Source: Hydractinia symbiolongicarpus
Taxonomy: Eukaryota > Cnidaria > Hydrozoa > Anthoathecata > Hydractiniidae
Direction: 5' to 3'
Length of the DNA stretch: 64,000 nt
Assembly: GCF_029227915.1 (NCBI RefSeq)
Contig: NC_079881.1
Location: 23,227,501-23,291,500, forward strand
Shown: positions 53,497 to 64,000 of the stretch, in pieces
Position numbering within the stretch: position 1 is the first letter of the stretch
Layout of the letters: each line of letters opens with the position of its first letter
Made by a program: the position numbers and the translations under genes
The notes under the pieces: model-generated
Databases searched by the model: none
Seen by the model: the letters and a program-made list of their open reading frames with translations, nothing else
Told to the model about the DNA's origin: nothing

Positions 53497-54555
53497 CAGA
53501 AATCATCACTTTTCGTAAAGTAAAAAAGCGTAACTTTGATGAGCTATTTCTCAGTTGTTTTTCATAGTCTGATAAAAAGTGACCCACCGCTGGTCTGCAA
53601 ATCTTATGCTCTTTTCAATGGTTGCAAACATAATGGCTCCCACGTAGCTGTTCGGGCGTAACAAGCCTTTGATCAAGACACGGTTTTCATAGAAAATCAG
53701 ATGGGGCAGCACAATGGCATGTTACTAAAACGCGAATTTTGGCTTATAAGAACTGTATCAATATAACTCTCAAAATCACGTTTCCCTTAACATCCAAGAG
53801 AGCTTTAGTTCAACGTAATGTCCTAAAAACCACCTCAAAAGTTTCTCTGACCTAAGGTTTTGTTTGGATAACATGGTTTATAGGCCAGATACTACATTAA
53901 GGAAGACATAGTTTGTAGCATTCATCCTATGGCTTATTGCGAACAATAATTATATATACGTATCTAGTGCATGCATGTTGCCCCAAACCCTTTTCTTAAC
54001 CATATTACAAAGTTTCAGCTAAAATTTGCTGAAGCTTGGTCCGCAAGTTTGAAAGATGCAGTGTGTAATAAATGTTAAATCCTAAGCCAATCAAAAGCCG
54101 AGAACAACAATAAAATCAAAGAAATATGGTAGCTGCATAATGTGTTTTCTCGGAGTCAATCAGAAACGGCGAAAATGTAAACATTGGTAAAGCATTATAA
54201 TATTATCCCCTTGGTTCGCAAGCGAAAATTTCTATTTAAGAAGTATATATATAGCTAGCTGCCTTTTCTTGACAATGGATAAAGATCGTCCAATGAACTA
54301 ACAAACTTATTATTTCTATTTTTTATCAGTTCTATTGAATGTTTTGATCTATAAAATACAAGACGTAAATATATTATTAGATTAGTTCAGTTCACTATCC
54401 TCCAGACATGGCATTTTTGTGGTCTTTAAATGAAAGTGATGAATGCATTTAACACTCCCCCTATAATTTAAAAAATACCAATTATCCTCACATAGCTATA
54501 TAAATATCATTTACTCATTATTGTGTTGTAGATGCAAGATAATTATGTTTTATCT
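53497..54555. other. Insert interior, left part: no gene recognised
   Basis: AT-rich single-copy-like sequence between the left inverted repeat and the tRNA-like segment. I see no long open frame, no transposase motif and no tandem structure. A TATATATAGCTAGC run lies near 54245-54260. Confidence 0.6.
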
Positions 54556-54624
54556 TGCCCTGTCCAGGATTTGAACCTGGATCTCTCATTTGTATGAGTG
54601 TCATAGCCATTAGACCAACAGGGC
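54556..54624 (-). pseudogene. tRNA-like pseudogene with shortened anticodon loop
   Basis: Read on the minus strand this 69-nt segment folds as a tRNA. The acceptor stem is GCCCTGT/ACAGGGC (7 bp) with discriminator A, and the D arm has a GTC/GAC stem. The T arm is CCAGG/CCTGG (5 bp) with loop TTCAAAT. Pol III internal promoters are good: A box TGGTCTAATGG (54607-54617) and B box GGTTCAAATCC (54567-54577). The anticodon arm is abnormal: stem CTCAT/ATGAG closes a loop of only ACAA, four bases instead of seven, so no anticodon can be placed. No run of four T residues follows closely downstream. It may be a decayed tRNA gene or the head of a tRNA-derived SINE; I favour a pseudogene because no SINE body or tail is evident. 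Isoacceptor cannot be assigned. Confidence 0.72.
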
Positions 54625-54625
54625 A

Positions 54626-54968
<343 letters not shown>

Positions 54969-55024
54969 CACTTTTAACCTTGCTTGGATTTTTCACAGCT
55001 GAAATTTTGAAACCTTATTTGGAG

Positions 55025-55295
55025 AAACTTTTGCAAGAGAAACTTTCACGAATTTTACGATTTTGGGGCTTTTTTACAAAACTTTTAAAAATGACCATTT
55101 ATATACAAATGTTTAATCTGAATTGTTTATACATTTATATACAAAAGTTTAATTTAAATTGTTGGTTCACAATGTTATCCACTAATTTCTTTTAAAAAAC
55201 TTTTGACGAGCAAATTCGAAAACTTAGAAATCACAAATTGCAAAAGTTTAACTTTCTACAGATATTTGGAAAGTTTTTCTCACGAAAGTTTCTCT
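55025..55295. repeat. AAACTTTT-type inverted motifs, possible nested MITE remnant
   Basis: AAACTTTTGCAA (55025-55036) has its exact reverse complement at 55238-55249, and AGAGAAACTTTC (55036-55047) has its reverse complement at 55284-55295. The two pairs are not in the nested order of a simple hairpin. They are therefore a cluster of related inverted motifs rather than a clear terminal-repeat element. Confidence 0.4.
55095..55165 (+). repeat. Two-copy tandem repeat, 36-bp period
   Basis: CATTTATATACAAATGTTTA (55096) recurs as CATTTATATACAAAAGTTTA (55132), each followed by an AAT.TAAATTGTT-like tail. Imperfect local duplication. Confidence 0.7.
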
Positions 55296-56436
55296 GAATA
55301 AAATATGTACCCAGATCAATTGATTTCACATGACAGAAACCTTTATAACGTCAAGTTCCTCAAAGTTTTTTTATATTTTACAGTAAATATATCGTCCTTT
55401 TATCATTAGTTTTTAAACCATGTTTTACATTATATATATACTGTTATTTTATGGATCAAAGTGCATTGCTGATTTTATCACAAACAATTTTTGATTTAAC
55501 TGACGAAGTGTCAGTAGATGTTCCAGACGTTTCTACAAATTCACATGTGCTTGTAGACCACAAGACTGCAGAACCATTATCATAGACAACGTATCCACAT
55601 GATAGAACTATCGTATGATTTAAAACCAATGCATCAAACACTTCGTTATTAGGTTCATTCATTGTACACACAAAACAAACGAAGGACAACCTGAAAAAAC
55701 ATATAGCCTGATTTATAAAATTCTGCAGTGTCAAAGTGATGAAAAATGTGATACAAAAACAGAAAGCAGCAATGCACTTGTCTCACTTTAAACTTTATAT
55801 GTATATGGCTTAAACAAATAAATATAAAGCCATAATATATTATATTATATGTTTTTAAATATGTTTAGGCTGGTTTTAAAATTGGTTGTTCTTATTTTTA
55901 TACCTTAAAAAGGTAAAGATATAGCTAGCTAGCTATAGCTAGGTTTTGTGACAATTTCTTATATTTGATCTCAAATTTAATAGCTTACTGTGTAGCTAGC
56001 TAGGAAAGATGAGCCCTCCAAAATATTAATTTACGGCCCAACTAGTACTTGTAAACAGCATTTAGCATAGATATATGGCAATGTATCTATAGCTAGTTTT
56101 GGTCTCCTTTGCCCATCAAGCTCTACTATACTGCCTTTCTTTTGTTAGTCACTAGTCACAACTGATCAATCCTTAGTACTTTACAAGTACTTTACAAAAG
56201 CATCTATCTGGCATCACAAAAAACAGGATGTATACAATATTCAAAGAAAAGAAAGAGAAGAAGGGGTTAAAACAGTGATACATTTACTTCTTCTTTCCCA
56301 GCACAATAATAATATTTTTATCCATTGGCAGCTTGTTTTGAAATTCTTGCGTTAGTATAGTAATTTCACAGACCGGAATTTAACAGCAGAATATTGCGCG
56401 TTGCCTCACGAATGTTTCAAACATAAAATGCAGACC
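55296..56436. other. Insert interior, right part: TAGC-rich and otherwise unrecognised
   Basis: Apart from the open frame at 55456-55734, this part holds AT-rich DNA with several AGCTAGCT-type runs (55921-55942, 55993-56004, 56088-56097). An AGAAAGAGAAGAAGG purine tract near 56250-56262 is partly complemented by ACTTCTTCTTTCC near 56287-56299. No coding or RNA gene recognised. Confidence 0.5.
55456..55734 (-). CDS. Uncertain 92-residue open frame or exon fragment
   Basis: I do not recognise this product. The frame runs ATG to stop inside the insert and is the only one in the window without obvious low complexity or satellite origin. On the minus strand TTTTTTCAG ends at 55691, directly before GTTGTCC, and looks like a splice acceptor. 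If so, the true exon would begin at 55690 and continue in the same frame through MNEPNNEVFDALVLNH to the stop. The part after that has a mixed composition (about four Cys, several Thr/Ser, a short VLWSTST stretch) with no domain I can name. It could be a captured exon fragment of a host gene, or chance in AT-rich DNA. No promoter or upstream exon was identified. Confidence 0.18.
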   Translation of the reverse strand: MTLQNFINQAICFFRLSFVCFVCTMNEPNNEVFDALVLNHTIVLSCGYVVYDNGSAVLWSTSTCEFVETSGTSTDTSSVKSKIVCDKISNAL

Positions 56437-56460
56437 GACTCGCACCTTAATATCATCGAG
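56437..56460 (-). repeat. Right terminal inverted repeat, 24 bp
   Basis: Starts GACTCGCACC and ends ATATCATCGAG on the plus strand. It is the exact reverse complement of 53473-53496. Confidence 0.93.
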
Positions 56461-56462
56461 TA
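56461..56462. repeat. Target-site duplication TA, right
   Basis: TA directly after the right inverted repeat, followed by CATTTCATTGAC, the expected continuation of the satellite monomer. Confidence 0.88.
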
Positions 56463-56726
56463 CATTTCATTGACATTCTAGCGGTATAAATCCGTTTGAG
56501 TTACAACGTTTGCGTCACATATTCGTACCAACATGTATTTAGCCATAGTATTCGGATATTACTAGGTTGCATCGCTTTTCACAGTGAAACGATTGACTGT
56601 GGGACTTAATTGAACTGATTTTAGACTTTGACCTTATAAATGTGATAAATGAGGCAGTTTGACTACAAGAATCTTAATTTGACATGATTGCTGGAACTCA
56701 GCGATTACACTGAGCGCTGTGGTATC

Positions 56727-57471
56727 GCTTTATTAAAAAATTAAGATAAATAAGTCATTTTTAACTGTGGTACCAATCCTAGCCGGTAGTTCATGCTGAA
56801 GAAATAGAGACAGTTTCAAAAACTACATTTCATTTACTTTCTAACGGTGTCAGTCCGTTGAAGTTACAACGGTTCTCTCACATATTCGTACCAACATGTA
56901 TTTAGTGATTTTCTTCCGATATTACTAGGTTGCATCGCTTTTAACAGTGAAACGATTGACTGTGGGACTTAATTGAACTAACTATGGACTGTGACCTGAT
57001 AAATGTAATAAATGAGACAATTGGTCTCCAAGAAATAACATTCTTCTTAACTTGACATGATTGTGGGAACTCAGCGATTACACTAGACTCCGTGGTAGCG
57101 CTCCATTTAAAAATTTAGATAAATAAGTCATTTTTACTGTGGGACCAATCCTAGCCGTTAGCGCGCGCTGAAGATATAGAGACAGTTTTAAAAACTCCAT
57201 TTCATTGACCTTCTAACAGTGTCAATCCGTTGGAGTTACAACGGTTGCGTCACATATTCGTACCAACATGTATTTAGCGATAGTATTCGGATATTACTAG
57301 GTTGCATCGCTTTTAACAGTGAAACGATTGATTCTGTGACTTAATTGAACTGATTTTGGACTGTGACCTTATAAATGTTATAAATGAGACAATTGGACTC
57401 CAAGAAAAAACATTCTTCTTAACTTGACATGATTGTGGGAACTCAGCGATTACACTGGACCCCGTGGTAGC
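56727..57471 (+). repeat. Satellite monomers 146-147
   Basis: The two complete monomers between the interrupted one and dimer H. 56727 carries GTGGTACCAATCC and GTTCATGCTGAAG, like 51887. 57100 carries GCTCCATTT and GCGCGCTGAAGATATAG, like 44090. Confidence 0.85.
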
Positions 57472-58216
57472 GCTGCATTTAAAAATTTAGATAAATAAGT
57501 CATTTTTACTGTGGGACCAATCCTAGCCGTTAGTTCGCGCTAAAGAAATAGGAACAGTTCCAAAGACTACATTTCATTGACATTCTAGCGGTATAAATCC
57601 GTTTGAGTTACAACGGTGGCGTCACATATTCGTACCAACATGTATTTAGCCATAGTATTCGGATATTACTAGGTTGCATCGCTTTTAACAGTGAAACGAT
57701 GGACTGTGGGACTTAATTGAACTGTTTTTGGACTTTGACCTTATAAATGTGATAAATGAGGCAGTTTGACTACAAGAAGTAACATTCTTCTTAATTTGAC
57801 ATAAGTGCGGGAACTCAGCGATTACACTGAACGTTGTGGTAGCGCTTTATTAAAAAATTAAGATAAATAAGTTATTTTTAACTGTGGCACCAATCCTAGC
57901 CGGTAGTTCGCGCTGAAGAAATAGAGACAGTTTCAAAAACTACATTTCATTTACTTTCTAACGGTGTCAATCCGTTTGAGTTACAACGGTTGCGTCACAT
58001 ATTCGTACCAACATGTATTTAGCGATACTTTTCCTCTATTACTAGGTTGCATCGCTTTTAACAGTGAAACGATTGATTCTGTGACTTAATTGAACTGATT
58101 TTGGACTGTGACCTTATAAATGTTATAAATGAGACAATTGGACTCCAAGAAAAAACATTCTTCTTAACTTGACATGATTGTGGGAACTCAGCGATTACAC
58201 TGGACCCCGTGGTAGC
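57472..58216 (+). repeat. Dimer H, copy 1 (745 bp)
   Basis: Monomers 57472 (GCTGCATTT) and 57844 (AAGTTATTTTTAACTG). Private variants include GCGCTAAAGAAATAGG, ACAACGGTGGCGTC, GACATAAGTGCGGG and CTGAACGTTGTGG. The dimer is repeated directly downstream. Confidence 0.9.
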
Positions 58217-58961
58217 GCTGCATTTAAAAATTTAGATAAATAAGTCATTTTTACTGTGGGACCAATCCTAGCCGTTAGTTCGCGCTAAAGAAATAGGAAC
58301 AGTTCCAAAGACTACATTTCATTGACATTCTAGCGGTATAAATCCGTTTGAGTTACAACGGTGGCGTCACATATTCGTACCAACATGTATTTAGCCATAG
58401 TATTCGGATATTACTAGGTTGCATCGCTTTTAACAGTGAAACGATTGACTGTGGGACTTAATTGAACTGTTTTTGGACTTTGACCTTATAAATGTGATAA
58501 ATGAGGCAGTTTGACTACAAGAAGTAACATTCTTCTTAATTTGACATAAGTGCGGGAACTCAGCGATTACACTGAACGTTGTGGTAGCGCTTTATTAAAA
58601 AATTAAGATAAATAAGTTATTTTTAACTGTGGCACCAATCCTAGCCGGTAGTTCGCGCTGAAGAAATAGAGACAGTTTCAAAAACTACATTTCATTTACT
58701 TTCTAACGGTGTCAATCCGTTTGAGTTACAACGGTTGCGTCACATATTCGTACCAACATGTATTTAGCGATACTTTTCCTCTATTACTAGGTTGCATCGC
58801 TTTTAACAGTGAAACGATTGACTGTGGGACTTAATTGAACTGATTTTGGACTTTGACCTTATGAATGTGATAAATGAGGCAGTTTGACTACAAGAAGTAA
58901 CATTCTTCTTAATTTGACATGATTGCTGGAACTCAGCGATTACACTGAACGTTGTGGTAGC
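58217..58961 (+). repeat. Dimer H, copy 2 (745 bp)
   Basis: Monomers 58217 and 58589 repeat 57472 and 57844 with all their private variants. The duplicated tract extends upstream: GATTCTGTGACTTAATTG occurs at about 57328 and 58073. The copies diverge again near 58816 (GATTGACTGTGGG against GATTCTGTGACTT). Confidence 0.9.
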
Positions 58962-59334
58962 GCTTTATTAAAAAATTAAGATAAATAAGTCATTTTTAAC
59001 TGTGGCACCAATCCTAGCCGGTAGTTCGCGCTGAAGAAATAGAGACAGTTTAAAAAACTACATTTCATTTACTTTCTAACGGTGTCAGTCCGTTTGAGTT
59101 ACAACGGTTGCGTCACATATTCGTACCAACATGTATTTAGCGATATTTTTTCTCTATTACTAGGTTGCATCGCTTTTAACAGTGACACGATTGACTGTGG
59201 GACTTAATTGAACTGATTTTGGACTTTGACCTTATGAATGTGATAAATGAGGCAGCTTGACTACAAGAAGTAACATTCTTCTTAATTTGACATGATTGCT
59301 GGAACTCAGCGATTACACTGAGCGCTGTGGTAGC
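58962..59334 (+). repeat. Satellite monomer 152
   Basis: Single 373-bp monomer between dimer H and repeat I, of the GGCACCAATCCTAGCCGG subtype. It has TTTTTTCTCTATTACTAGG and the private AGTGACACGATTG. Confidence 0.85.
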
Positions 59335-61938
59335 GCTTTATTAAAAAATTAAGATAAATAAGTCATTTTTAACTGTGGTACCAATCCTAGCCGGTAGTTC
59401 GCGCTGAAGAAATAGAGACAGTTTAAAAAACTACATTTCATTTACTTTCTAACGGTGTCAGTCCGTTTAAGTTACAACGGTTCTGTCACATATTCGTACC
59501 AACATGTATTTAGTGATTTTCTTCTGATATTACTAGGTTGCATCGCTTTTAACAGTGAAACGATTGACTGTGGGACTTAATTGAACTAACTTTGGACTGT
59601 GACCTGATAAATGTAATAAATGAGACAATTGGTCTCCAAGAAATAACATTCTTCTTAATTTGACATGATTGCCGGACTCAGGCATTGCACTGGGTGCTGT
59701 AGTAGCGCTTCATTTAAAAATTTAAATAAAAAAGTCATTTTTACTGTGGGACCAATCCTAGCCGTTAGCCCGCGCTGAAGATATACAGACTGTTTCAAAA
59801 ACTACATTTCATTTACTTTCTAACGGTGTCAATCTGTTTGAGTTGCAACGGTTGCGTCACATATTCGTACCAACATGTATTTAGCGATATTTTTCCTCTA
59901 TTACTAGGTTGCATCGCTTTTAACAGTGAAACGATTGACTGTGGGACTTAATTGAACTGATTTTGGACTTTGACCTTATAAATGTGATAAATGAGGCAGT
60001 TTGACTGCAAGAAGTAACATTCTTCTTAATTTGACATGATTGCGGGAACTCAGTGATTACACTGAGCGCTGTGGTAGCGCTTTATTAAAAAATTAAGATA
60101 AATAAGTCATTTTTAACTGTGGCACCAATCCTAGCCGGTAGTTCGCGCTGAAGAAATAGAGACAGTTTCAAAAACTACATTTCATTTACTTTCGAACGGT
60201 GTCAATCCTTTTGAGTTACAACGGTTGCGTCACATATTCGTACCAACATGTATTTAGCGATATTTCTCCTCTATTACTAGGTTGCATCGCTTTTAACAGT
60301 GAAACGATTGACTGTGGGACTTAATTGAACTAACTTTGGACTGTGACCTGATAAATGTAATAAATGAGACAATTTGTCTCCAAGAAATAACATTCTTTTT
60401 AACTTGACATGATTGTGGGAACTCAGCGATTACACTAGACTCCGTGGTAGCGCTCCATTTAAAAATTTAGATAAATAAGTCATTTTTACTGTGGGACCAA
60501 TCCTAGCCGTTAGCGCGCTGAAGATATAGAGACAGTTTTAAAAACTCCATTTCATTGACCTTCTAACAGTGTCAATCCGTTGGAGTTACAACGGTTGCGT
60601 CACATATTCGTACCAACATGTATTTAGCGATAGTATTCCGATATTACTAGGTTGCATCGCTTTTAACAGTGAAACGATTGATTCTGGGTCTTAATTGAAC
60701 TGATTTTGGACTGTGACCTTATAAATGTTATAAGTGAGACAATTGGACTCCAAGAAAAAACATTCTTCTTAACTTGACATGATTGTGGGAACTCAGCAAT
60801 TACACTGGACCCCGTGGTAGCGCTGCATTTAAAAATTTAGATAAATAAGTCATTTTTACTGTGGGACCAATCCTAGCCGTTAGTTCGCGCTAAAGAAATA
60901 GGAACAGTTCCAAAGACTACATTTCATTGACATTCTAGCGGTATAAATCCGCTTGAGTTACAACGGTGGCGTCACATATTCGTACCAACATGTATATAGC
61001 CATAGTATTCGGATATTACTAGGTTGCATCGCTTTTAACAGTGAAACGATTGACTGTGGGACTTAATTGAACTGATTTTGGACTTTGACCTTATAAATGT
61101 GATAAATGAGGCAGTTTGACTACAAGAAGTAACATTCTTCTTAATTTGGCATGATTGCGGGAACTCAGTGATTACACTGAGCGCTGTGGTAGCGCTTTAT
61201 TAAAAAATTAAGATAAATAAGTCATTTTTAACTGTGGCACCAATCCTAGCCGGTAGTTTGCGCTGAAGAAATAGAGACAGTTTCAAAAACTACATTTCAT
61301 TTACTTTCTAACGGTGTCAATCTTTTTGAGTTACAACGGTTGCGTCACATATTCGTACCAACATGTATTTAGCGATATTTTTCTGATATTACTAGGTTGC
61401 ATCGCTTTTAACAGTGAAACGATTGACTGTGGGACTTAATTGAACTAACTTTGGACTGTGACCTGATAAATGTAAAAAATGAGACAATTGGTCTCCAAGA
61501 AATAACATTCTTCTTAATTTGAAATGATTGCCGGACTCAGGCATTACACTGGGCGCTGTAGTAGCCCTTCATTTAAAAATTAAGATAAATAAGTCATTTT
61601 TAACTGTGGCACCAATCCTAGCCGGTAGTTCGCGCTGAAGAAATAGAGAAAGTTTCAAAAACTACATTTCATTTACTTTCTAACGGTGTCAATCCGTTTG
61701 AGTTACAACGGTTACGTCACATATTCGTACCAACATGTATTTAGCAATATTTTTCCTCTATTACTAGGTTGCATCGCTTTTAACAGTGAAACGATTGGCT
61801 GTGGGACTTAATTGAACTGATTTTGGACTTTGACCTTATGAATGTGATAAATGAGGCAGTTTGACTACAAGAAGTAACATTCTTCTTAATTTGACATGAT
61901 TGCTGGAACTCAGCGATTACACTGAGCGCTGTGGTAGC
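59335..61938 (+). repeat. Seven-monomer higher-order repeat I, copy 1 (2,604 bp)
   Basis: Starts are 59335, 59707, 60079, 60452, 60822, 61194 and 61566. Markers are TTTAAATAAAAAAGTCAT (59721), ACTTTCGAACGG, a 2-bp loss giving TTAGCGCGCTGAAG (60510) and ATGTATATAGCC. All recur 2,604-2,606 bp downstream. The unit contains monomers of the hexamer E family (TTCGAACGG), so distant parts of the array share ancestry. Confidence 0.92.
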
Positions 61939-64000
61939 GCTTTATTAAAAAATTAAGATAAATAAGTCATTTTTAACTGTGGCACCAATCCTAGCCGGTA
62001 GTTCGCGCTGAAGAAATAGAGACAGTTTCAAAAACTACATTTAATTTACTTTCTAACGGTGTCAATCCTTTTGAGTTACAACGGTTGCGTCACATATTCG
62101 TACCAACATGTATTTAGTGATTTTCTTCTGATATTACTAGGTTGCATCGCTTTTAACAGTGAAACGATTGACTGTGGGACTTAATTGAACTAACTTTGGA
62201 CTGTGACCTGATAAATGTAATAAATGAGACAATTGGTCTCCAAGAAATAACATTCTTCTTAATTTGACATGATTGCCGGACTCAGGCATTGCACTGGGTG
62301 CTGTAGTAGCGCTTCATTTAAAAATTTAAATAAAAAAGTCATTTTTACTGTGGGACCAATCCTAGCCGTTAGCCCGCGCTGAAGATATACAGACTGTTTC
62401 AAAAACTACATTTCATTTACTTTCTAACGGTGTCAATCTGTTTGAGTTGCAACGGTTGCGTCACATATTCGTACCAACATGTATTTAGCGATATTTTTCC
62501 TCTATTACTAGGTTGCATCGCTTTTAACAGTGAAACGATTGACTGTGGGACTTAATTGAACTGATTTTGGACTTTGACCTTATAAATGTGATAAATGAGG
62601 CAGTTTGACTGCAAGAAGTAACATTCTTCTTAATTTGACATGATTGCGGGAACTCAGTGATTACACTGAGCGCTGTGGTAGCGCTTTATTAAAAAATTAA
62701 GATAAATAAGTCATTTTTAACTGTGGCACCAATCCTAGCCGGTAGTTCGCGCTGAAGAAATAGAGACAGTTTCAAAAACTACATTTCATTTACTTTCGAA
62801 CGGTGTCAATCCTTTTGAGTTACAACGGTTGCGTCACATATTCGTACCAACATGTATTTAGCGATATTTCTCCTCTATTACTAGGTTGCATCGCTTTTAA
62901 CAGTGAAACGATTGACTGTGGGACTTAATTGAACTAACTTTGGACTGTGACCTGATAAATGTAATAAATGAGACAATTTGTCTCCAAGAAATAACATTCT
63001 TTTTAACTTGACATGATTGTGGGAACTCAGCGATTACACTAGACTCCGTGGTAGCGCTCCATTTAAAAATTTAGATAAATAAGTCATTTTTACTGTGGGA
63101 CCAATCCTAGCCGTTAGCGCGCTGAAGATATAGAGACAGTTTTAAAAACTCCATTTCATTGACCTTCTAACAGTGTCAATCCGTTGGAGTTACAACGGTT
63201 GCGTCACATATTCGTACCAACATGTATTTAGCGATAGTATTCCGATATTACTAGGTTGCATCGCTTTTAACAGTGAAACGATTGATTCTGGGTCTTAATT
63301 GAACTGATTTTGGACTGTGACCTTATAAATGTTATAAGTGAGACAATTGGACTCCAAGAAAAAACATTCTTCTTAACTTGACATGATTGTGGGAACTCAG
63401 CAATTACACTGGACCCCGTGGTAGCGCTGCATTTAAAAATTTAGATAAATAAGTCATTTTTACTGTGGGACCAATCCTAGCCGTTAGTTCGCGCTAAAGA
63501 AATAGGAACAGTTCCAAAGACTACATTTCATTGACATTCTAGCGGTATAAATCCGCTTGAGTTACAACGGTGGCGTCACATATTCGTACCAACATGTATA
63601 TAGCCATAGTATTCGGATATTACTAGGTTGCATCGCTTTTAACAGTGAAACGATTGACTGTGGGACTTAATTGAACTGATTTTGGACTTTGACCTTATAA
63701 ATGTGATAAATGAGGCAGTTTGACTACAAGAAGTAACATTCTTCTTAATTTGGCATGATTGCGGGAACTCAGTGATTACACTGAGCGCTGTGGTAGCGCT
63801 TTATTAAAAAATTAAGATAAATAAGTCATTTTTAACTGTGGCACCAATCCTAGCCGGTAGTTTGCGCTGAAGAAATAGAGACAGTTTCAAAAACTACATT
63901 TCATTTACTTTCTAACGGTGTCAATCCTTTTGAGTTACAACGGTTGCGTCACATATTCGTACCAACATGTATTTAGCGATATTTCTCCTCTATTACTAGG
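61939..64000 (+). repeat. Seven-monomer higher-order repeat I, copy 2 (cut by window end)
   Basis: Starts are 61939, 62311, 62683, 63056, 63426 and 63798 (partial). The first monomer differs at several sites from 59335. From 62311 on, the sequence is almost identical to copy 1, including the 2-bp loss near 63116 and ATGTATATAGCC near 63595. Confidence 0.92.

Larger units (their letters stand above)
56461..64000 (+). repeat. 372-bp satellite array, right block (rest of monomer 145 to partial 165)
   Basis: The same satellite in the same phase and orientation resumes directly after the insert. The first 266 bases complete monomer 145, whose first 98 bases lie at 53375-53472. Without the insert and the duplicated TA that monomer is 362 bp, the length expected for its 10-bp-deleted subtype. 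Later starts are 56727, 57100, 57472, 57844, 58217, 58589, 58962, 59335, 59707, 60079, 60452, 60822, 61194, 61566, 61939, 62311, 62683, 63056, 63426 and 63798. The array runs off the right edge of the window. Confidence 0.97.

Noticed and set aside
54556-54625. Functional tRNA gene
   Set aside because: The anticodon loop has four bases, so no anticodon can be presented, and no close pol III T-run terminator follows.

Overview
The window is eukaryotic, repetitive and almost gene-free. About 61 kb of the 64 kb is one tandem satellite with a monomer of about 372 bp. I located 165 consecutive monomer starts, using the conserved junction GTAGC|GCTTTATT as phase marker. All monomers run in the same direction and none has a credible reading frame. 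A single 2,988-bp unrelated segment (53473-56460) interrupts the array. It has 24-bp perfect terminal inverted repeats and a duplicated TA target, so it reads as a non-autonomous DNA transposon that landed in one monomer. I cannot name the organism. The long (TA)n run, the pol III-type tRNA relic and the possible splice acceptor are eukaryotic traits. The TAGC-rich runs and short inverted AAACTTTT-type motifs in the insert remind me of sponge or other early-branching animal genomes, but that is a weak inference.

Layout. 1-8782: three higher-order repeat (HOR) copies of 6, 8 and a rearranged number of monomers, the last with a 1,356-bp out-of-phase tandem duplication. 8783-12131: mosaic monomers. 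12132-15483: a 5-monomer unit followed by a 4-monomer version of it. 15484-22937: 7- and 8-monomer units. 22938-25897: trimers. 25898-29971: mosaic with a duplicated dimer. 29972-34435: two near-identical 2,232-bp hexamers. 34436-44089: a 9-monomer block and its 11-monomer relative 5.6-6.3 kb further on. 44090-53472: 3- and 9-monomer units. 53473-56460: the transposon-like insert, holding a tRNA-like pseudogene, a 161-bp TA microsatellite, a small open frame of doubtful status and otherwise unrecognised AT-rich DNA. 56461-64000: the satellite resumes in the same monomer, with a duplicated dimer and a 2,604-bp 7-monomer unit.

No set of genes works together here; the interest lies in how the array evolves. 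HOR size changes every few kilobases. Diagnostic small deletions tag related monomers up to tens of kilobases apart. Chimeric monomers mark recombination points. Within each monomer some blocks are strongly conserved: a GTCACATATTCGTACC-type core, a triple AACGG/CCGTT/AACGG motif and a GCGCT/AGCGC hairpin at the junction. A centromeric or pericentromeric location is plausible for such an array, but the sequence does not prove it.
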